59,062 nt of DNA, from NCBI GenBank assembly GCA_009731375.1, contig BJOX01000252.1:606179-665240 (forward strand), given 5' to 3'. The position numbers were made by a program, and so were the translations under genes. Position 1 is the first letter of the stretch; the number at the start of each line of letters is the position of its first letter. The notes beneath the pieces were generated by a model. That model saw nothing but the letters and a program-made list of their open reading frames with translations. It did not search any database and was not told where the DNA came from. Positions 17,662 through 30,120 of this stretch are shown here, piece by piece. This DNA comes from Paulinella micropora. Taxonomy: Eukaryota > Cercozoa > Imbricatea > Euglyphida.

Positions 17662-18215
17662 CTATACATACATACATACGTATATACATACATACATACG
17701 TATATACATACATACATACGTATATACATACATACATACATACATACGCACATATCATACATATCATACATATCGTACATATCGTACATATCGTACGATG
17801 TATGTACGTACATACGTACCCACATACATAACATACATAACATGCATAACATACATAACATACATAACATACATAACATACATAACATAAATAACATAAA
17901 TAACATACATACATACATACATACATACATACTACATACATACATACATACATACATACATACAAACATACAATACATACATTACAATTCACACACGCAT
18001 ACACACACACATACACATACATACATACATAAATACATACATACATACACACATACACACATACACACAAGCATACATACATACATACATACATACATAC
18101 ATGCATACATGCATACATACATACATACATACAATACATACATACATACATACATACACACAAACATACAAACATACATACATACATACATACATACATA
18201 CATACATACATACAC

Positions 18216-18255
18216 ATCCTCAATATCCTCTTCGTTGCGCTTGTCCAGATTATCC
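18216..18255 (-). CDS. Acidic/basic tail exon, duplicate copy
   Basis: Encodes DNLDKRNEEDIED before GTGTATG. Diverged copy of the exon at 18620-18670. Acceptor not clear. Confidence 0.4.
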
Positions 18256-18307
<52 letters not shown>

Positions 18308-18342
18308 TAGATAGATAGATAGATATAGATAGATAGATAGAT

Positions 18343-18381
<39 letters not shown>

Positions 18382-18474
18382 TGTATATATATATTATATA
18401 TATATATACATATAATGAATATATATGTATATGTATATGTATATATATATATATAGAGAGAGAGAGAGGATAGA

Positions 18475-18506
<32 letters not shown>

Positions 18507-18525
18507 TAGACAGTTAGATAGATAA

Positions 18526-18558
<33 letters not shown>

Positions 18559-18619
18559 AGATAGATAGATGGATAAATATACATGCATACATACTATTAC
18601 ATACTGTACATACATATAC

Positions 18620-18670
18620 CTCAATTTCCTCTTCGTTGCGTTTCTCCAAGTCATCGTCTTCGATGCGAGG
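18620..18670 (-). CDS. Acidic/basic tail exon
   Basis: 51 bases with TTTCTAG acceptor and GAG|GTATAT donor, encoding PRIEDDDLEKRNEEEIE. Multiple of three, so inclusion or skipping keeps frame. Confidence 0.5.
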
Positions 18671-19150
18671 CTAGAAATATACATACATGCATACATGCAT
18701 ACATACATACATACATACATACATACCTACCTACCTACCTACCTACCTACCTACCTACCTACATACATACATACATACATACCTACCTACCTACCTACCT
18801 ACATGCATACATACATACATACATACATACCTACCTACCTACCTACCTACCTACTACATACATACATACATACATACATGCATACATGCATACATGCATA
18901 GTATTACATGCATATATTGCATACATTACATATATTACATACATTACATATATTACAATTACCAACATTAAATACATGGCATACACTACATACATTACAA
19001 TTACATATATTACATACATACATACATACATGCATACATACATACATACATTCATGCATTTCATGCTTTTCATACATTTCATACATTAAATTACATAACA
19101 TAACATAACATTACATTACATTACATAAGATTACATAACATTACATAACA

Positions 19151-19181
<31 letters not shown>

Positions 19182-19604
19182 CATGCACACATACATACAT
19201 GCATACATACATGCATACATACATACATACATACATACATACACATACATACACATACATACACATATACATACACACATACATACACATACATACACAT
19301 ACGCATACATACACATACATACACATACGCATACATACACATACATACACATACATACACATACATACATACATACATACATACATACATACATACTACG
19401 TACGTACGTACATATATACGTACGTACGTACGTACGTACGTACGTACGCACGTACGTACATACATACATATATGATACATACTTACATGCATACATACAT
19501 ACATACATACATACATACATACAAATATACATGCATGTACATATATACATATACATACCCCCTCTGTTGCCTGGTTTTGTGAATACGGCTCAAGGGCCTG
19601 GATG

Positions 19605-19653
<49 letters not shown>

Positions 19654-19716
19654 GTAGGTAGGTGGGTGGGTAGGTAGGTAGGTAGGTAGATAGGTAGATA
19701 GGTGGATAGATAGATG

Positions 19717-19801
<85 letters not shown>

Positions 19802-20371
19802 CTTAGATAGACACGATAGCGAGGTAGGTAGGTAGGTAGGTCGGTAGATAGGTCGGTAGGTAGGTAGGTAGGTAGGAAGGAAGGTAGGTTGGTAGGTAGG
19901 TAGGTAGATAGGTAGGTAGGTAGATAGGTAGGTAGGTAGGTTGGTAGGAAGGTATGTCGGTAGGTAGGTAGGTAGGTAGGTAGGTAGGTCAATAGCTCAT
20001 GTAAAGCAATTATCATGTGACACACTGACCAGGATGAGATAAGCGGGTAGGTAGGTACGTAGGTAGGTAGGTAGGTAGGTAGGTAGGTAGGTAGGTTGGT
20101 AGGTAGGTTGGTAGGTTGGTAGGAAGGTAGGTAGGTAGGTAGGTAGGTAGGTAGGTAGGTAGGTAAATAGACCAGGATGAGATCAGCGGGTAGGTAGGTA
20201 CGCAGGTAGGTAGGTAGGTAGGTAGGTTGGTAGGTTGGTAGGTTGGTAGGTAGGTAGGTAGGTAGGTAGGTAAATAGACCAGGATGAGATTAGCGGGTAG
20301 GTAGGTAGGTAGGTAGGTAGGTTGGTAGGTAGATAGGTAAATAGATAATGTAAAGCATGTGAAGCACTGAC

Positions 20372-20569
20372 CAGGATGAGATCAGCGGGCAGTACTAGTA
20401 CGTCCTTGTTCTTGTTGTTCGCGTTGTTGGCGCTGTCGTTGTTGTCGTTGTTGTTTGCTTTGCTTGACTTCGTTGGTGGTTTGACTGTCAGCTTGATGGA
20501 CTGTCTTTTCTTCTTCCCCTCTTCCTCTGCCATGAAGGGCTGAGCCTTGCCTTCTGGCTGGATCCAGCC
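20372..20569 (-). CDS. Asn-rich tail exon of the host membrane gene
   Basis: 198 bases: acceptor AGGCAG|GGCTGG, donor CTG|GTCAGT. Encodes [20 protein letters not shown], then an Asn/Lys-rich run and [10 protein letters not shown]. The last 25 bases (CCGCTGATCTCATCCTG, then GTC) recur three times upstream, near 20020, 20166 and 20275, inside GGTA arrays. Confidence 0.6.
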
Positions 20570-20572
20570 CTG

Positions 20573-20576
<4 letters not shown>

Positions 20577-20637
<61 letters not shown>

Positions 20638-20876
20638 CATATATATGTGTATATATATGTATATATATAATATATATTATATATATATATAATATTACAT
20701 ACATAAATATACATATTATATACATATATATGTATATAATATATATATAAATATATACATATATATATATATATAATATTTATGTATATATATATGCATA
20801 GAATATATATATATGTATGTATGTATATATATATATGTATATAATATATATACATATATATATATATATAATATTG

Positions 20877-20909
<33 letters not shown>

Positions 20910-21058
20910 TATCGCTCGCACAGCACAGCACATCACAGAGAGAGAGAGAGAGAGGGAGAGAGAGAGAGAGAGGGAGAGAGAGAGAGAGAGGGAGAGAGAG
21001 AGAGGGAGAGAGAGGGAGAGAGAGAGAGAGGGGGGGGGGGGGGGGGTGGGTGTGTGGG
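20577..21058. repeat. TG, AT and GA microsatellites
   Basis: (TG)n, then about 300 bases of (AT)n-type variants with stem potential, then (GA)n ending in poly-G before the N run 21059-21137. Confidence 0.95.
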
Positions 21059-21191
21059 NNNNNNNNNNNNNNNNNNNNNNNNNNNNNNNNNNNNNNNNNN
21101 NNNNNNNNNNNNNNNNNNNNNNNNNNNNNNNNNNNNNGCAGGTGGTGTGAGTGTTATGTATAGAAAGATAGAAAGATAGATAAATAGATAA

Positions 21192-21228
<37 letters not shown>

Positions 21229-21303
21229 CAGATAGATAGACAGATAGACAGACAGATAGAGAGACAGATAGATAGATAGATAGATAGATAGACAGACAGA
21301 TAA

Positions 21304-21367
<64 letters not shown>

Positions 21368-21428
21368 GTAGATAGATAGGTAGATAGATAAATAGATAGA
21401 TAAGATAAATAGATAGATAGATTATTAC

Positions 21429-21490
21429 CAGACGATACTGCATATTCCCAGAAGGATGACCACCCAGATCAGCCAATACTTGAAGCGCAA
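21429..21490 (-). CDS. Transmembrane exon
   Basis: 62 bases with TATCAG acceptor and CTG|GTAATA donor, encoding [20 protein letters not shown], one hydrophobic membrane span. Confidence 0.6.
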
Positions 21491-21529
21491 CTGATACGAT
21501 AAAGTAGATAGATAGATAGATAGATAGAC

Positions 21530-21602
<73 letters not shown>

Positions 21603-21675
21603 CTAAGATAGATATAGGTAGGTAGGTAGGTAGGTAGGTAGGTAGGTAGGATCAGCGGCGCACCTTATCGATAAA

Positions 21676-21717
<42 letters not shown>

Positions 21718-21758
21718 GGATAGATGGATGTATAGATAGATAGATGGATGTATAGATG

Positions 21759-21815
<57 letters not shown>

Positions 21816-21899
21816 GTAGATAGATAGGTAGGTAGGTAGGTAGATAGGTAGGTAGATAGATAGGTAGGTAGATAGATATGTAGGTAGATAGATAGATAA

Positions 21900-21945
<46 letters not shown>

Positions 21946-22002
21946 GAATGGATGGATAGATGAATGGATGGATAGATGGATGGATAGATGGATGGATGGA
22001 TG

Positions 22003-22035
<33 letters not shown>

Positions 22036-22053
22036 GTAGGTAGATAGATAGGT

Positions 22054-22123
<70 letters not shown>

Positions 22124-22141
22124 TGGTTGATAAATAGATAA

Positions 22142-22181
<40 letters not shown>

Positions 22182-22238
22182 GTAGGTAGATAGGTAGATA
22201 GGTAGATAGGTAGACAGACAGATAGACAGACAGATAGG

Positions 22239-22309
<71 letters not shown>

Positions 22310-22324
22310 ATACATAGATACCGC

Positions 22325-22412
22325 GTTCATATACTGAACTACGTAGTCTTTTCTCGTTCATATACTGATTTACGTAGTCTTTTCTATAGGTAGTCCGATT
22401 GACGTCGCCGAT
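22325..22412 (-). CDS. Repeated exon NRTTYRKDY, copy 3 (with partial copy 4)
   Basis: Encodes [18 protein letters not shown] sequence. A shortened repeat of the same 30 bases follows it. Probably decayed. Confidence 0.4.
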
Positions 22413-22414
22413 GG

Positions 22415-22467
<53 letters not shown>

Positions 22468-22513
22468 ATAGATAAATAGATAGATAGGTAGATAGGTAGG
22501 TAGGTGAAGTAGG

Positions 22514-22607
<94 letters not shown>

Positions 22608-22608
22608 C

Positions 22609-22670
22609 CTCGTTCGTATATTGAACTACGTAGTCTTTTCTATAGGTGGTCCGATTGACGTCGCCGATGG

Positions 22671-22671
<1 letters not shown>
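22609..22671 (-). CDS. Repeated exon NRTTYRKDY, copy 2
   Basis: Encodes [20 protein letters not shown] with donor GAG|GTATCT. It lacks the upstream part seen in copy 1. Confidence 0.45.
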
Positions 22672-22715
<44 letters not shown>

Positions 22716-22774
22716 GTAGGTAGGTAGGTAGGTAGGTAGGTAGGTTAAGCATGTAGATGGATAGATAGACAGAC

Positions 22775-22821
<47 letters not shown>

Positions 22822-22822
22822 C

Positions 22823-22879
<57 letters not shown>

Positions 22880-22880
22880 C

Positions 22881-22990
22881 CTCGTTCGTATATTGAGCTA
22901 CGTAGTCTTTTCTATAGGTGGTCCGATTGAAGTCGCCGATGGTTCCAATAGTGATTTTTAAGTAACAAAAATAAGGAGAAGACAAAATAA
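22881..22990 (-). CDS. Repeated exon NRTTYRKDY, copy 1 (longest)
   Basis: Encodes [20 protein letters not shown] then YVAQYTNE, donor GAG|GTATCT. The 5' border is not resolved. Likely the original exon, part of a soluble loop. Confidence 0.5.
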
Positions 22991-23144
22991 ACGCTGACGA
23001 ACACCTAGGAGAGATAGAGGGATAGACAGATAGATGGGGATAGATGGATAGGTAGGTAGGTAGGTAGGTAGGTATGTAGGTATGTAGGTAGGTAGGTAGG
23101 TAGGTAGGTAGGTACAGATGGATAGATGGATAGATGGATAGATG

Positions 23145-23203
<59 letters not shown>

Positions 23204-23299
23204 GGATAGATGGATAGACAGACAGATAGACATACAGACATACAGACAGATTGTTATCAAGGCGCAAGATAGGTGTCTGCGCGTAGGTAGGTAGGTAGG

Positions 23300-23359
<60 letters not shown>

Positions 23360-23379
23360 CAAGATATATAAGAGGATAC

Positions 23380-23500
23380 CAAGGTGACACGCAGCTCTCT
23401 GCGCACGCGTGAGAACAAATCGGCTCGGGACACGTCCATGTCGCATAAGACTTCCTTCTCCAAATCGCCCAGCTGCTCCAACACCCGCACCTTGCCGTAC
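23380..23500 (-). CDS. Helical loop exon
   Basis: 121 bases, acceptor ATCCACAG, donor TTG|GTATCC. Encodes [20 protein letters not shown] plus [18 protein letters not shown], amphipathic and charged. The intron before it is the GGGCA/GGCAA array at 23520-23760, which gives a pyrimidine-rich tract on the coding strand. Confidence 0.6.
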
Positions 23501-23516
23501 CTGTGGATGTACAAGA

Positions 23517-23800
23517 CAGTGCAGTGCAGGAAAGGGCAAGACTGGACTGGGCTGGGCAGGGCTGGGCAGGGCTGGGCAGTGCAGTGCAGGGCAGGGCAGG
23601 GCAGGGCAGGGAAGGGCAGGGAAGGGCAGGGCAGGGCAGGGGAGTGCAGGGCAGGGCAGGGCAGGGCAGGGCAAGGCAAGGCAAGGCAAGGTAAGGCAAG
23701 GCAAGGTAAGGCAAGGCAAGGCAAAGGCAAGGCAAAAACAAGGCAAAAGAAGACAAGGACAAGGACAAGACAAGGACAACACAAGAACAATAAATACAGG
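23517..23800. repeat. Pentanucleotide GGGCA to GGCAA array
   Basis: Graded change from GGGCA through GGCAA to GACAA units, suggesting successive slippage expansions. Lies in the intron upstream of exon 23380-23500. Confidence 0.95.
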
Positions 23801-23828
23801 ACAAGACAATACATGAGAGCAGACTGAC

Positions 23829-23905
23829 CAGATCAGTGCGAAGGTGAGCAAGCTGTAGATGGCCATGAATGAACAATAGACCAATGAATACATACAATAA
23901 TATTC
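23829..23905 (-). CDS. Transmembrane exon end, duplicate copy
   Basis: Encodes [23 protein letters not shown] with donor ATCTG|GTCAGT. Diverged copy of the 3' part of the exon at 23997-24289. Confidence 0.5.
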
Positions 23906-23925
23906 AATGCTATTCGGACAGATTA

Positions 23926-23990
23926 GATCAGATTAGATTAGATTAGATTAGATTAGATTAGATTAGATTAGATTAGATTAGATTAGATTG
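23926..23990. repeat. (GATTA)n array
   Basis: Thirteen or so GATTA units directly 3' of the main membrane exon donor. Confidence 0.95.
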
Positions 23991-23996
23991 ACTGAC

Positions 23997-24289
23997 CAGA
24001 TGAGCGCGAAGATCAGCAAGCTGTAGATTGTCATGTAGGGGAAATAGATCAATCCCCGAGGCCAGTCATTGTCCAGAAATAGACTTAGGAGCTCCGCAGC
24101 CAGGGCCAGCCCAACCCCGATGGAGGCCAAGACATTGAGCAAGATGGCGAACTTGGTAAGCCTTTGACCTCGTCCAGATACGACGGAAGACTGGATGCGA
24201 TAGAGCATCTTCATGTGCTCGAAGCCCAGGTATGCCCAGGTGTATGTGATGGCGTTGACAGCGAAGTTGCAGAGCGTACGAAGAACCAA
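23997..24289 (-). CDS. Main multi-span membrane exon
   Basis: 293 bases with CTACAG acceptor and ATCTG|GTCAGT donor. Encodes LVLRTLCNFAVNAITYTW..., a linker (GFEHMKMLYRIQSSVVSGRG) and two further hydrophobic stretches (FAILLNVLASIGVGLALAAE, YFPYMTIYSLLIFALIW). At least three membrane spans, so a polytopic receptor- or transporter-like protein. I do not recognise the family. Confidence 0.65.
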
Positions 24290-24310
24290 CTGTAGAAAGA
24301 TAAATCAATG

Positions 24311-24364
<54 letters not shown>

Positions 24365-24365
<1 letters not shown>

Positions 24366-24835
24366 GAGATATCGACTAATCTCAGAAAAAAGGAGCTTCT
24401 GATTTCGTCAACCAAGGAAGTCTGTGGGCAAAGTATTAACCCGATGCCCAGCTAAGCCGTGATGTTTGCACGGAAGGGACTGATACAGGCGATACAAAGC
24501 TCCCTAGTACCAGGCGGGGCCAGGGCTCGTTCCATAAGCGCCCCTTGCAGAACGAGCTCCCACCTCCATTACAGAGGACCCAGTAAGCAGATGGAGTTTC
24601 GAGACTGTTCGACAGTCTAGTATAAACCGACAGAGCACTGTGGGTTTTATTCCGGGCTCAACAAGCGAGAAAGGGCACCCTGAGGGAACAGGATTGTGCT
24701 TCCCGTCGCTATTTCGGCATGTGACTTATAGGCGTATGGCTAGGCACACATAAGGCACCCCACCACGGGCCCAGCACCCCACCACGGGCCCAGCACACCC
24801 ACACCATCCCCTAATTCTCTGTCTGTCGACAGATG
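24365..24835 (+). repeat. Dispersed repeat family, copy 1 (longest)
   Basis: About 470 bases starting ATATCGACTAATCTCAG directly after a GATA array. Shared with 24930-25119, 39720-39842 and 45518-45943. No tRNA boxes or long frame found, so class unknown. Contains a doubled CACCCCACCACGGGCCCAG near its 3' end. Confidence 0.85.
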
Positions 24836-24929
24836 GCACCCATTTCAAAAAACCAAGCCCAAGGGAGGCTCAGTGACACCTCAAGTGGCCTTGGTTCACT
24901 CCGTGGAGTAAGTAATGAGATCAACTGAT

Positions 24930-25118
24930 GAGATATCGACTAATGTCAGAAAAAAGGAGCTTCTGATTTCGTCAACCAAGGAAGTCTGTGGATAAAGTAT
25001 TAACCCGATGCCCAGCTGAGCCGTGATGTTTGCACGGAAGGGACTGATACAGGCGATACCAAATCTCCCTAGTACCAGACGGGGCCAGGGCTCGTTCCAT
25101 AAGCGCCCCTTGCAGAAC

Positions 25119-25119
<1 letters not shown>
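24930..25119 (+). repeat. Dispersed repeat family, copy 2 (truncated)
   Basis: Matches the first 190 bases of copy 1, then breaks at CTTGCAGAAC into a GATA array. Confidence 0.85.
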
Positions 25120-25165
<46 letters not shown>

Positions 25166-25170
25166 TAGAC

Positions 25171-25217
<47 letters not shown>

Positions 25218-25234
25218 GATAGATAGATAGATAG

Positions 25235-25276
<42 letters not shown>

Positions 25277-25277
<1 letters not shown>

Positions 25278-25308
25278 CAGCGAAGTTGCGCAGCGTGCAC
25301 AGAACCAA
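25277..25308 (-). CDS. Start of membrane exon, duplicate copy
   Basis: Encodes VLCTLRNFAV, a diverged copy of the first codons of the exon at 23997-24289, cut by a GATA array. Confidence 0.4.
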
Positions 25309-25313
25309 CTGCG

Positions 25314-25366
<53 letters not shown>

Positions 25367-25410
25367 GATAGATAGGTAGGTAGATAGATAGGTTAAAAAA
25401 GGGGGGGGGG

Positions 25411-25490
25411 GGTTACCATGGCGGCGGGAGAGCCTTGAATAAAGATCATACCGAAGTAACAGGAACACAAAGACGCCACGAAACCCAAAC
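25411..25490 (-). CDS. Candidate upstream exon
   Basis: A non-repeat island with donor-like ATG|GTAACC. One open frame reads FGFRGVFVFLLLRYDLYSRL, a hydrophobic segment with positive flank. Frame and acceptor are uncertain. Confidence 0.3.
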
Positions 25491-25569
25491 GATGACAAAC
25501 CGCCTTACGCTGAATCCACTAGATAGGTAATAGGTAGGTAGGGAGGTAGGTAGGTAGTTAGGTAGGTAG

Positions 25570-25574
25570 TATCC

Positions 25575-25630
<56 letters not shown>

Positions 25631-25729
25631 CTCTATCTCTCTATCTCTCTATCTCTCTATCTCTCTATATATCTATCTATCTATCTATCTCTCTATCTCT
25701 CTATCTCTCTATCTCTGTCTGTCTCTATC

Positions 25730-25814
<85 letters not shown>

Positions 25815-25916
25815 GTCTCTGTCTCTGTCTCTCTCTATCTATCTCTCTCTCTATCTATCTATCTATCTATCTATATATCTATCTATCCATCCATCCATCC
25901 ATCCATCCATCCATCC

Positions 25917-25982
<66 letters not shown>

Positions 25983-26010
25983 GTACCTATGTACCTACCA
26001 ACCTATCTAC

Positions 26011-26061
<51 letters not shown>

Positions 26062-26078
26062 CCTATCTACCTATCTAC

Positions 26079-26111
<33 letters not shown>

Positions 26112-26199
26112 ATTCTATCATCATGCTGTCTATCATGCTGTCTATCATGCTGTCTATCATTCTATCTATCATTCTATCTATCAATCTATCTATCTATCA

Positions 26200-26234
<35 letters not shown>

Positions 26235-26283
26235 AATCTATCAATCTATCTATCTATCTATCAATCATCAATCTATCAATCTA

Positions 26284-26322
<39 letters not shown>

Positions 26323-26335
26323 TTATCTATCTATC
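25570..26335. repeat. (CTAT)n array with CT and CTGT variants
   Basis: Same microsatellite family as the GATA arrays but on the opposite strand. No gene. Confidence 0.95.
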
Positions 26336-28446
26336 TGGATATCCATCTACCAGTGGGTGTTTGCGGTGTCTGCGCATCTGGCATAGGAAGCAAGAGGCCA
26401 GTAGCAGCGGTATGCCTGCCAACGTGATCCATCAGGCAGGTTTAGCTAGGTCTTCTTCTTCTTCTTCTTCTTCTTCTTCTTCTTCTTCTTCTTCTTCTTC
26501 TTGGCTTCTTGGATTCTTTTTATTTAGAGAGATAATTGTACAATTATAACTCATGGAGTAACTGCTAACAGCTATTGCCTAAAGCAAATCGCTGGCCGAG
26601 GCAGTGACCAGCGTCTGGGGTTGTAGTCATTAATATATTTAAATTTCGAGTCCGGCGTTACGAGCCTGATTAATTAATAAGTATTGCTTAAGTTCCTTTT
26701 TGAACTGGCTTAGTTTGGTTATCTGAAAAATATGTTCGGGTAATTTGTTAAATATGTTAGGATTAGTTTGCGTGAAATGCGGGTCGTTTCTGTCTATATA
26801 TAGTTTTCTTTTCTCAGCATAACGAGTGCGATGGTTATATGTGGTATTAGTGCTAATGTATTATTATCATGTATTGGTTGGTGTTTTATTTTTGTTGGGT
26901 GCATGTATGGATGCGTTTCGATCCTGTATATGTATAGGTTATAGATATCAAGGAGTTTTAGTTTATGTAGTAGAGGGGCGGTATGGGAGCGCGGGGCTGC
27001 TTGCACTAGTAGACGTATGATGCGCTTATGGATATTGACGAGTGGGTGTATATATATATATTTTTTTTGTCTTGTGTGCCCCATATACTTACATTATATA
27101 TGAGGTGTGGGTAGACATGGAAGTAATAAAGTTCTTGCAGGGCATGGGTAGGTAGGAGCTTATTAGCATATGCTAGGATTTGAACCATAGGGTGGATTTT
27201 GGTAATAACGTTGTGGACTTGTTGGTGGTATTTGAGGTTACGGTGTAGTACTATGCCAAGAAGCTTCGCTTGTTGGCATTGCTCTATCACCTGACTATTT
27301 ATTGCGAGATGGATGTTGAAAGGATGTTTATGGAAAATTGTATATTGAGTTTTAGTTGGGTTAGGAACAAGGATATTGGTATGGAAGTAGTGGATAAGGC
27401 GATCTATAGTGTATTGCGTGTTTGTTTGCAGTGCTGCGCTAGTTTTCGCTGTGATTACCAGTGTGGTGTCGTCAGCGTATGTATAGACTGTGCCATTAGT
27501 GATGTGTCGGGTGATATCATTAATGTATAGGAGGAAAAGGGTAGTTGATAGTGTACTGCCCTGTGGGATTCCATGCGTTATTGTTCGCGGTTGCGAGCGG
27601 GCATATTGGGTGTGGACTTGTTGGGTTCAATTGGAGAAATAAGAGGCAAAGAAGGCAAGGGTGCTTTCGCAGAAGTTAAAGTTATGTTTGAGTTTATATA
27701 TTAGTTTATCCTGTGCGACAGTATCAAAGGCCTTGGAAAGGTCTATGTAAAGAGCGAGGACTAGGTCGTGCTTATTTTTATGTGCAATTATTTTATTTAT
27801 GATTGTTTGTATGGTCGTAGTCGTGGAAGAGTCAAGGCGGAAGGCTTATTGGGTATGTGATATTATATTATGGTGTAGAAGGTGTGTCATAAGTTGTTTA
27901 TTTATTATGGTGTCAAAATTTTTAGCAATAATAGGTAATAGTGAGATCGGGCGGTAGTTACTAGGTATGCTGCTGTCTTTATTTTTATATATTTCTATTA
28001 CTTTAGTTATTTTTAGTGCATCAGGGTAGTGTTTATTGTCTACCGCCTGGTTAAACAGCTTAGTGAGGATAGCTGCGAGGTAATCTCGCATATCTTGCAC
28101 CATAGCAGGTTTGATCTTATATATGTCTTCCGCTTTGTCTCTTTGCATATTCTTCATACTTTTATGCATTATTTCAGTGGTAGTGTATGCCAGCTTAAAA
28201 GGAGGCGGGAGTGGTTGTTTTTCTTCCTTGATCTCCTCGATTATTATTATTATTATTATTATTCAGCCCAATGGCCTCAAGGCGTTAAACTGTGACGCCA
28301 ACTCATAACCCTTTGGTGGTAGATGCTGGGGAGGAGGGTCGTTGCGCGCGTAAAAGATCTTAAACTCCGCATATGCTGGTTGATAGCCCAGGACCCAGCA
28401 GACACCAGATTGTTATGGGTGGGGTTTCGAGGCAGCNNNNNNNNNN

Positions 28447-28534
28447 GATCTTCGTACTCCCCTCGCGGGTGAGACGATGGAGGCACATGTGCAGAAATGC
28501 ATTCGCCATTGACTGAGAAGCACTATTATTATTA
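28447..28534 (+). mobile_element. 3' end of a second SINE copy
   Basis: Shares TTCGTACTCCCCTC, GGGTGAGACGATGGAGG and AGAAGCACTATTATTATTA with the SINE at 28893. It runs into the 301-base N run. Confidence 0.6.
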
Positions 28535-28835
28535 NNNNNNNNNNNNNNNNNNNNNNNNNNNNNNNNNNNNNNNNNNNNNNNNNNNNNNNNNNNNNNNNNN
28601 NNNNNNNNNNNNNNNNNNNNNNNNNNNNNNNNNNNNNNNNNNNNNNNNNNNNNNNNNNNNNNNNNNNNNNNNNNNNNNNNNNNNNNNNNNNNNNNNNNNN
28701 NNNNNNNNNNNNNNNNNNNNNNNNNNNNNNNNNNNNNNNNNNNNNNNNNNNNNNNNNNNNNNNNNNNNNNNNNNNNNNNNNNNNNNNNNNNNNNNNNNNN
28801 NNNNNNNNNNNNNNNNNNNNNNNNNNNNNNNNNNN
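28535..28835. other. Assembly gap (301 N)
   Basis: Unknown sequence flanked on both sides by ATT repeats. Confidence 1.
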
Positions 28836-28859
28836 TATTACTATTATTATTATTGTTAC

Positions 28860-28892
<33 letters not shown>

Positions 28893-29170
28893 GGACACCG
28901 TGATAGCCCAGTGGTCAAGTTCTACCATCTGGGCCCTGTCGCCAGTTCGATTCCCGTCGGTGCCACCAGTATTTTCATTGAACATACCGGTCTATTTCTG
29001 GACCAGTATTTTCATTGAACATACCGGCCCGTCTGGAAGTGTTGGAACTGCCCGTGCGGGGGTGTCATTAGAGCTTATCGTCAATTCTTCGTACTCCCCT
29101 CACGGGTGAGACGATGGAGGCGCATGTGCAGAAATGCATCAGCCATTGACAGAGAAGCACTATTATTATT
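28893..29170 (+). mobile_element. tRNA-derived SINE with (ATT)n tail
   Basis: A-box TAGCCCAGTGG (28904-28914) and B-box AGTTCGATTCC (28944-28954) with flanking GACACCG/CGGTGCC that can pair with one mismatch give a tRNA-like head. The body has a doubled CAGTATTTTCATTGAACATA and ends ATTGACAGAGAAGCACTATT into an ATT array. A second copy's 3' end is at 28447-28534. Confidence 0.65.
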
Positions 29171-29554
29171 ATTATTATTATTACTATTATTATTATTATT
29201 ATTATTGTTGTTGTTGTTGTTGTTGTTGCTGTTGTTGTTGTTGTTATTGTTAATGGTTGATGGTAATGCTTCGCTAGTCTTCATGCCGACTGTCACAAAG
29301 TGATCATTCAGCGCGTTAGCTATATCGAGAGCATTAGTGTAGGTTTTGTTGTCATATTGCAATGTAGTGGGCGATGTACGAGGTGGTTTTAGTCTTGGGA
29401 TTATTAGTCGCAGCGCCTGCATTTGCATTTTAGGGTTAGTTTTATTTTCATGCATTAGTTTAGTCATATATACTTTCTTCTGATTTATTTAGTTTATTCT
29501 TATATCGTTTGTGAGTAGTTATATTAATATCGGTAGGATTATTTATTCGTTTTT

Positions 29555-29568
29555 TATCTTCTTCTTCT

Positions 29569-29615
<47 letters not shown>

Positions 29616-29766
29616 TTCTTCTTCTTCTTCTTTCTTCTTCTTCTTCTTCTTCTTCTTCTTCTTCTTCTTCTTCTTCTTCTTCTATATATATTTGTATATG
29701 TATGTATATATATATATAATAGGAAGGACTCTGTGTTTCCATTCAGTCACGGAGCCTTACCCCAGC

Positions 29767-29841
<75 letters not shown>

Positions 29842-30120
29842 GAACCACAGCACAGTGGTTACACAAAACGACACACCACCACAGCACACCACACCAGAAC
29901 ACAACACAACACACAGTGCGGTGACAAACCACAGAACACCACTCCTCACACCAAAACCAGACCTCTACACAGCTATCAGTGTGCCACACTCCACCATCAC
30001 AACATGACACCATCATGACAACACCACGACACGACAAGTGACACGACGCAATACGACAGGACGCAACACGGCACGACACGACACGAAAAGACACCACACC
30101 ACACGTTATTTTACACACGG
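29555..30120. repeat. (TTC)n, (CA)n and CACGA-rich low complexity
   Basis: TTC array, then AT-rich link, (CA)n and ACACCAC/CACGA degenerate repeats up to the DIRS element. No gene seen. Confidence 0.9.

Larger units (their letters stand above)
17499..20371. repeat. Tetranucleotide microsatellite tract (TG, CATA, GATA, GGTA)
   Basis: Long arrays of GTAT/CATA, GATA, CTAC and GGTA units with short unique islands. The islands at 17623, 18216, 18620 and around 20020-20290 are exon-like. Otherwise introns or intergenic satellite. Confidence 0.95.
21165..22870. repeat. GATA array with GGTA, GACA and GATG variants
   Basis: About 1.7 kb of tetranucleotides interrupted only by the islands at 21429, 21640-21670, 22325 and 22609. 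Confidence 0.95.
26506..29550 (-). mobile_element. Decayed non-LTR retrotransposon (LINE)
   Basis: Minus-strand fragments in order: endonuclease-RT linker (YTNALDIANALNDHFVTVG, 29250-29467), RT start (SNYRPISLLPIIAKNFDTII, 27846-28169), YIDLSKAFD, GIPQGS, the catalytic YADD (27468-27479), and thumb/C-terminus (AKLLGIVLHRNLKYHQQVHN). In-frame stops (TAA after SHTQ, TGA after YFSN) and a SINE insertion show it is dead. Jockey/CR1-like by motif. Its 3' end abuts a (TTC)n array at 26455-26505 and its 5' side a second at 29560-29685. Confidence 0.8.

Noticed and set aside
17480-22760. Very long open frames rich in [16 protein letters not shown] or HTYIHTYI
   Set aside because: Translations of GATA/CATA arrays; a 4-base repeat without stops stays open in all frames.
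24365-24835. Ribosomal or snRNA gene in the dispersed repeat
   Set aside because: I see no rRNA, 5S or snRNA core motif; copies are truncated at different points like a mobile repeat.
21000-26000. CRISPR-like regular repeats
   Set aside because: Units are simple tetranucleotides without unique spacers; the genome is eukaryotic.
28893-28970. Functional tRNA gene
   Set aside because: A and B boxes are present but the anticodon arm does not fold well, and the sequence continues into a SINE body and tail.
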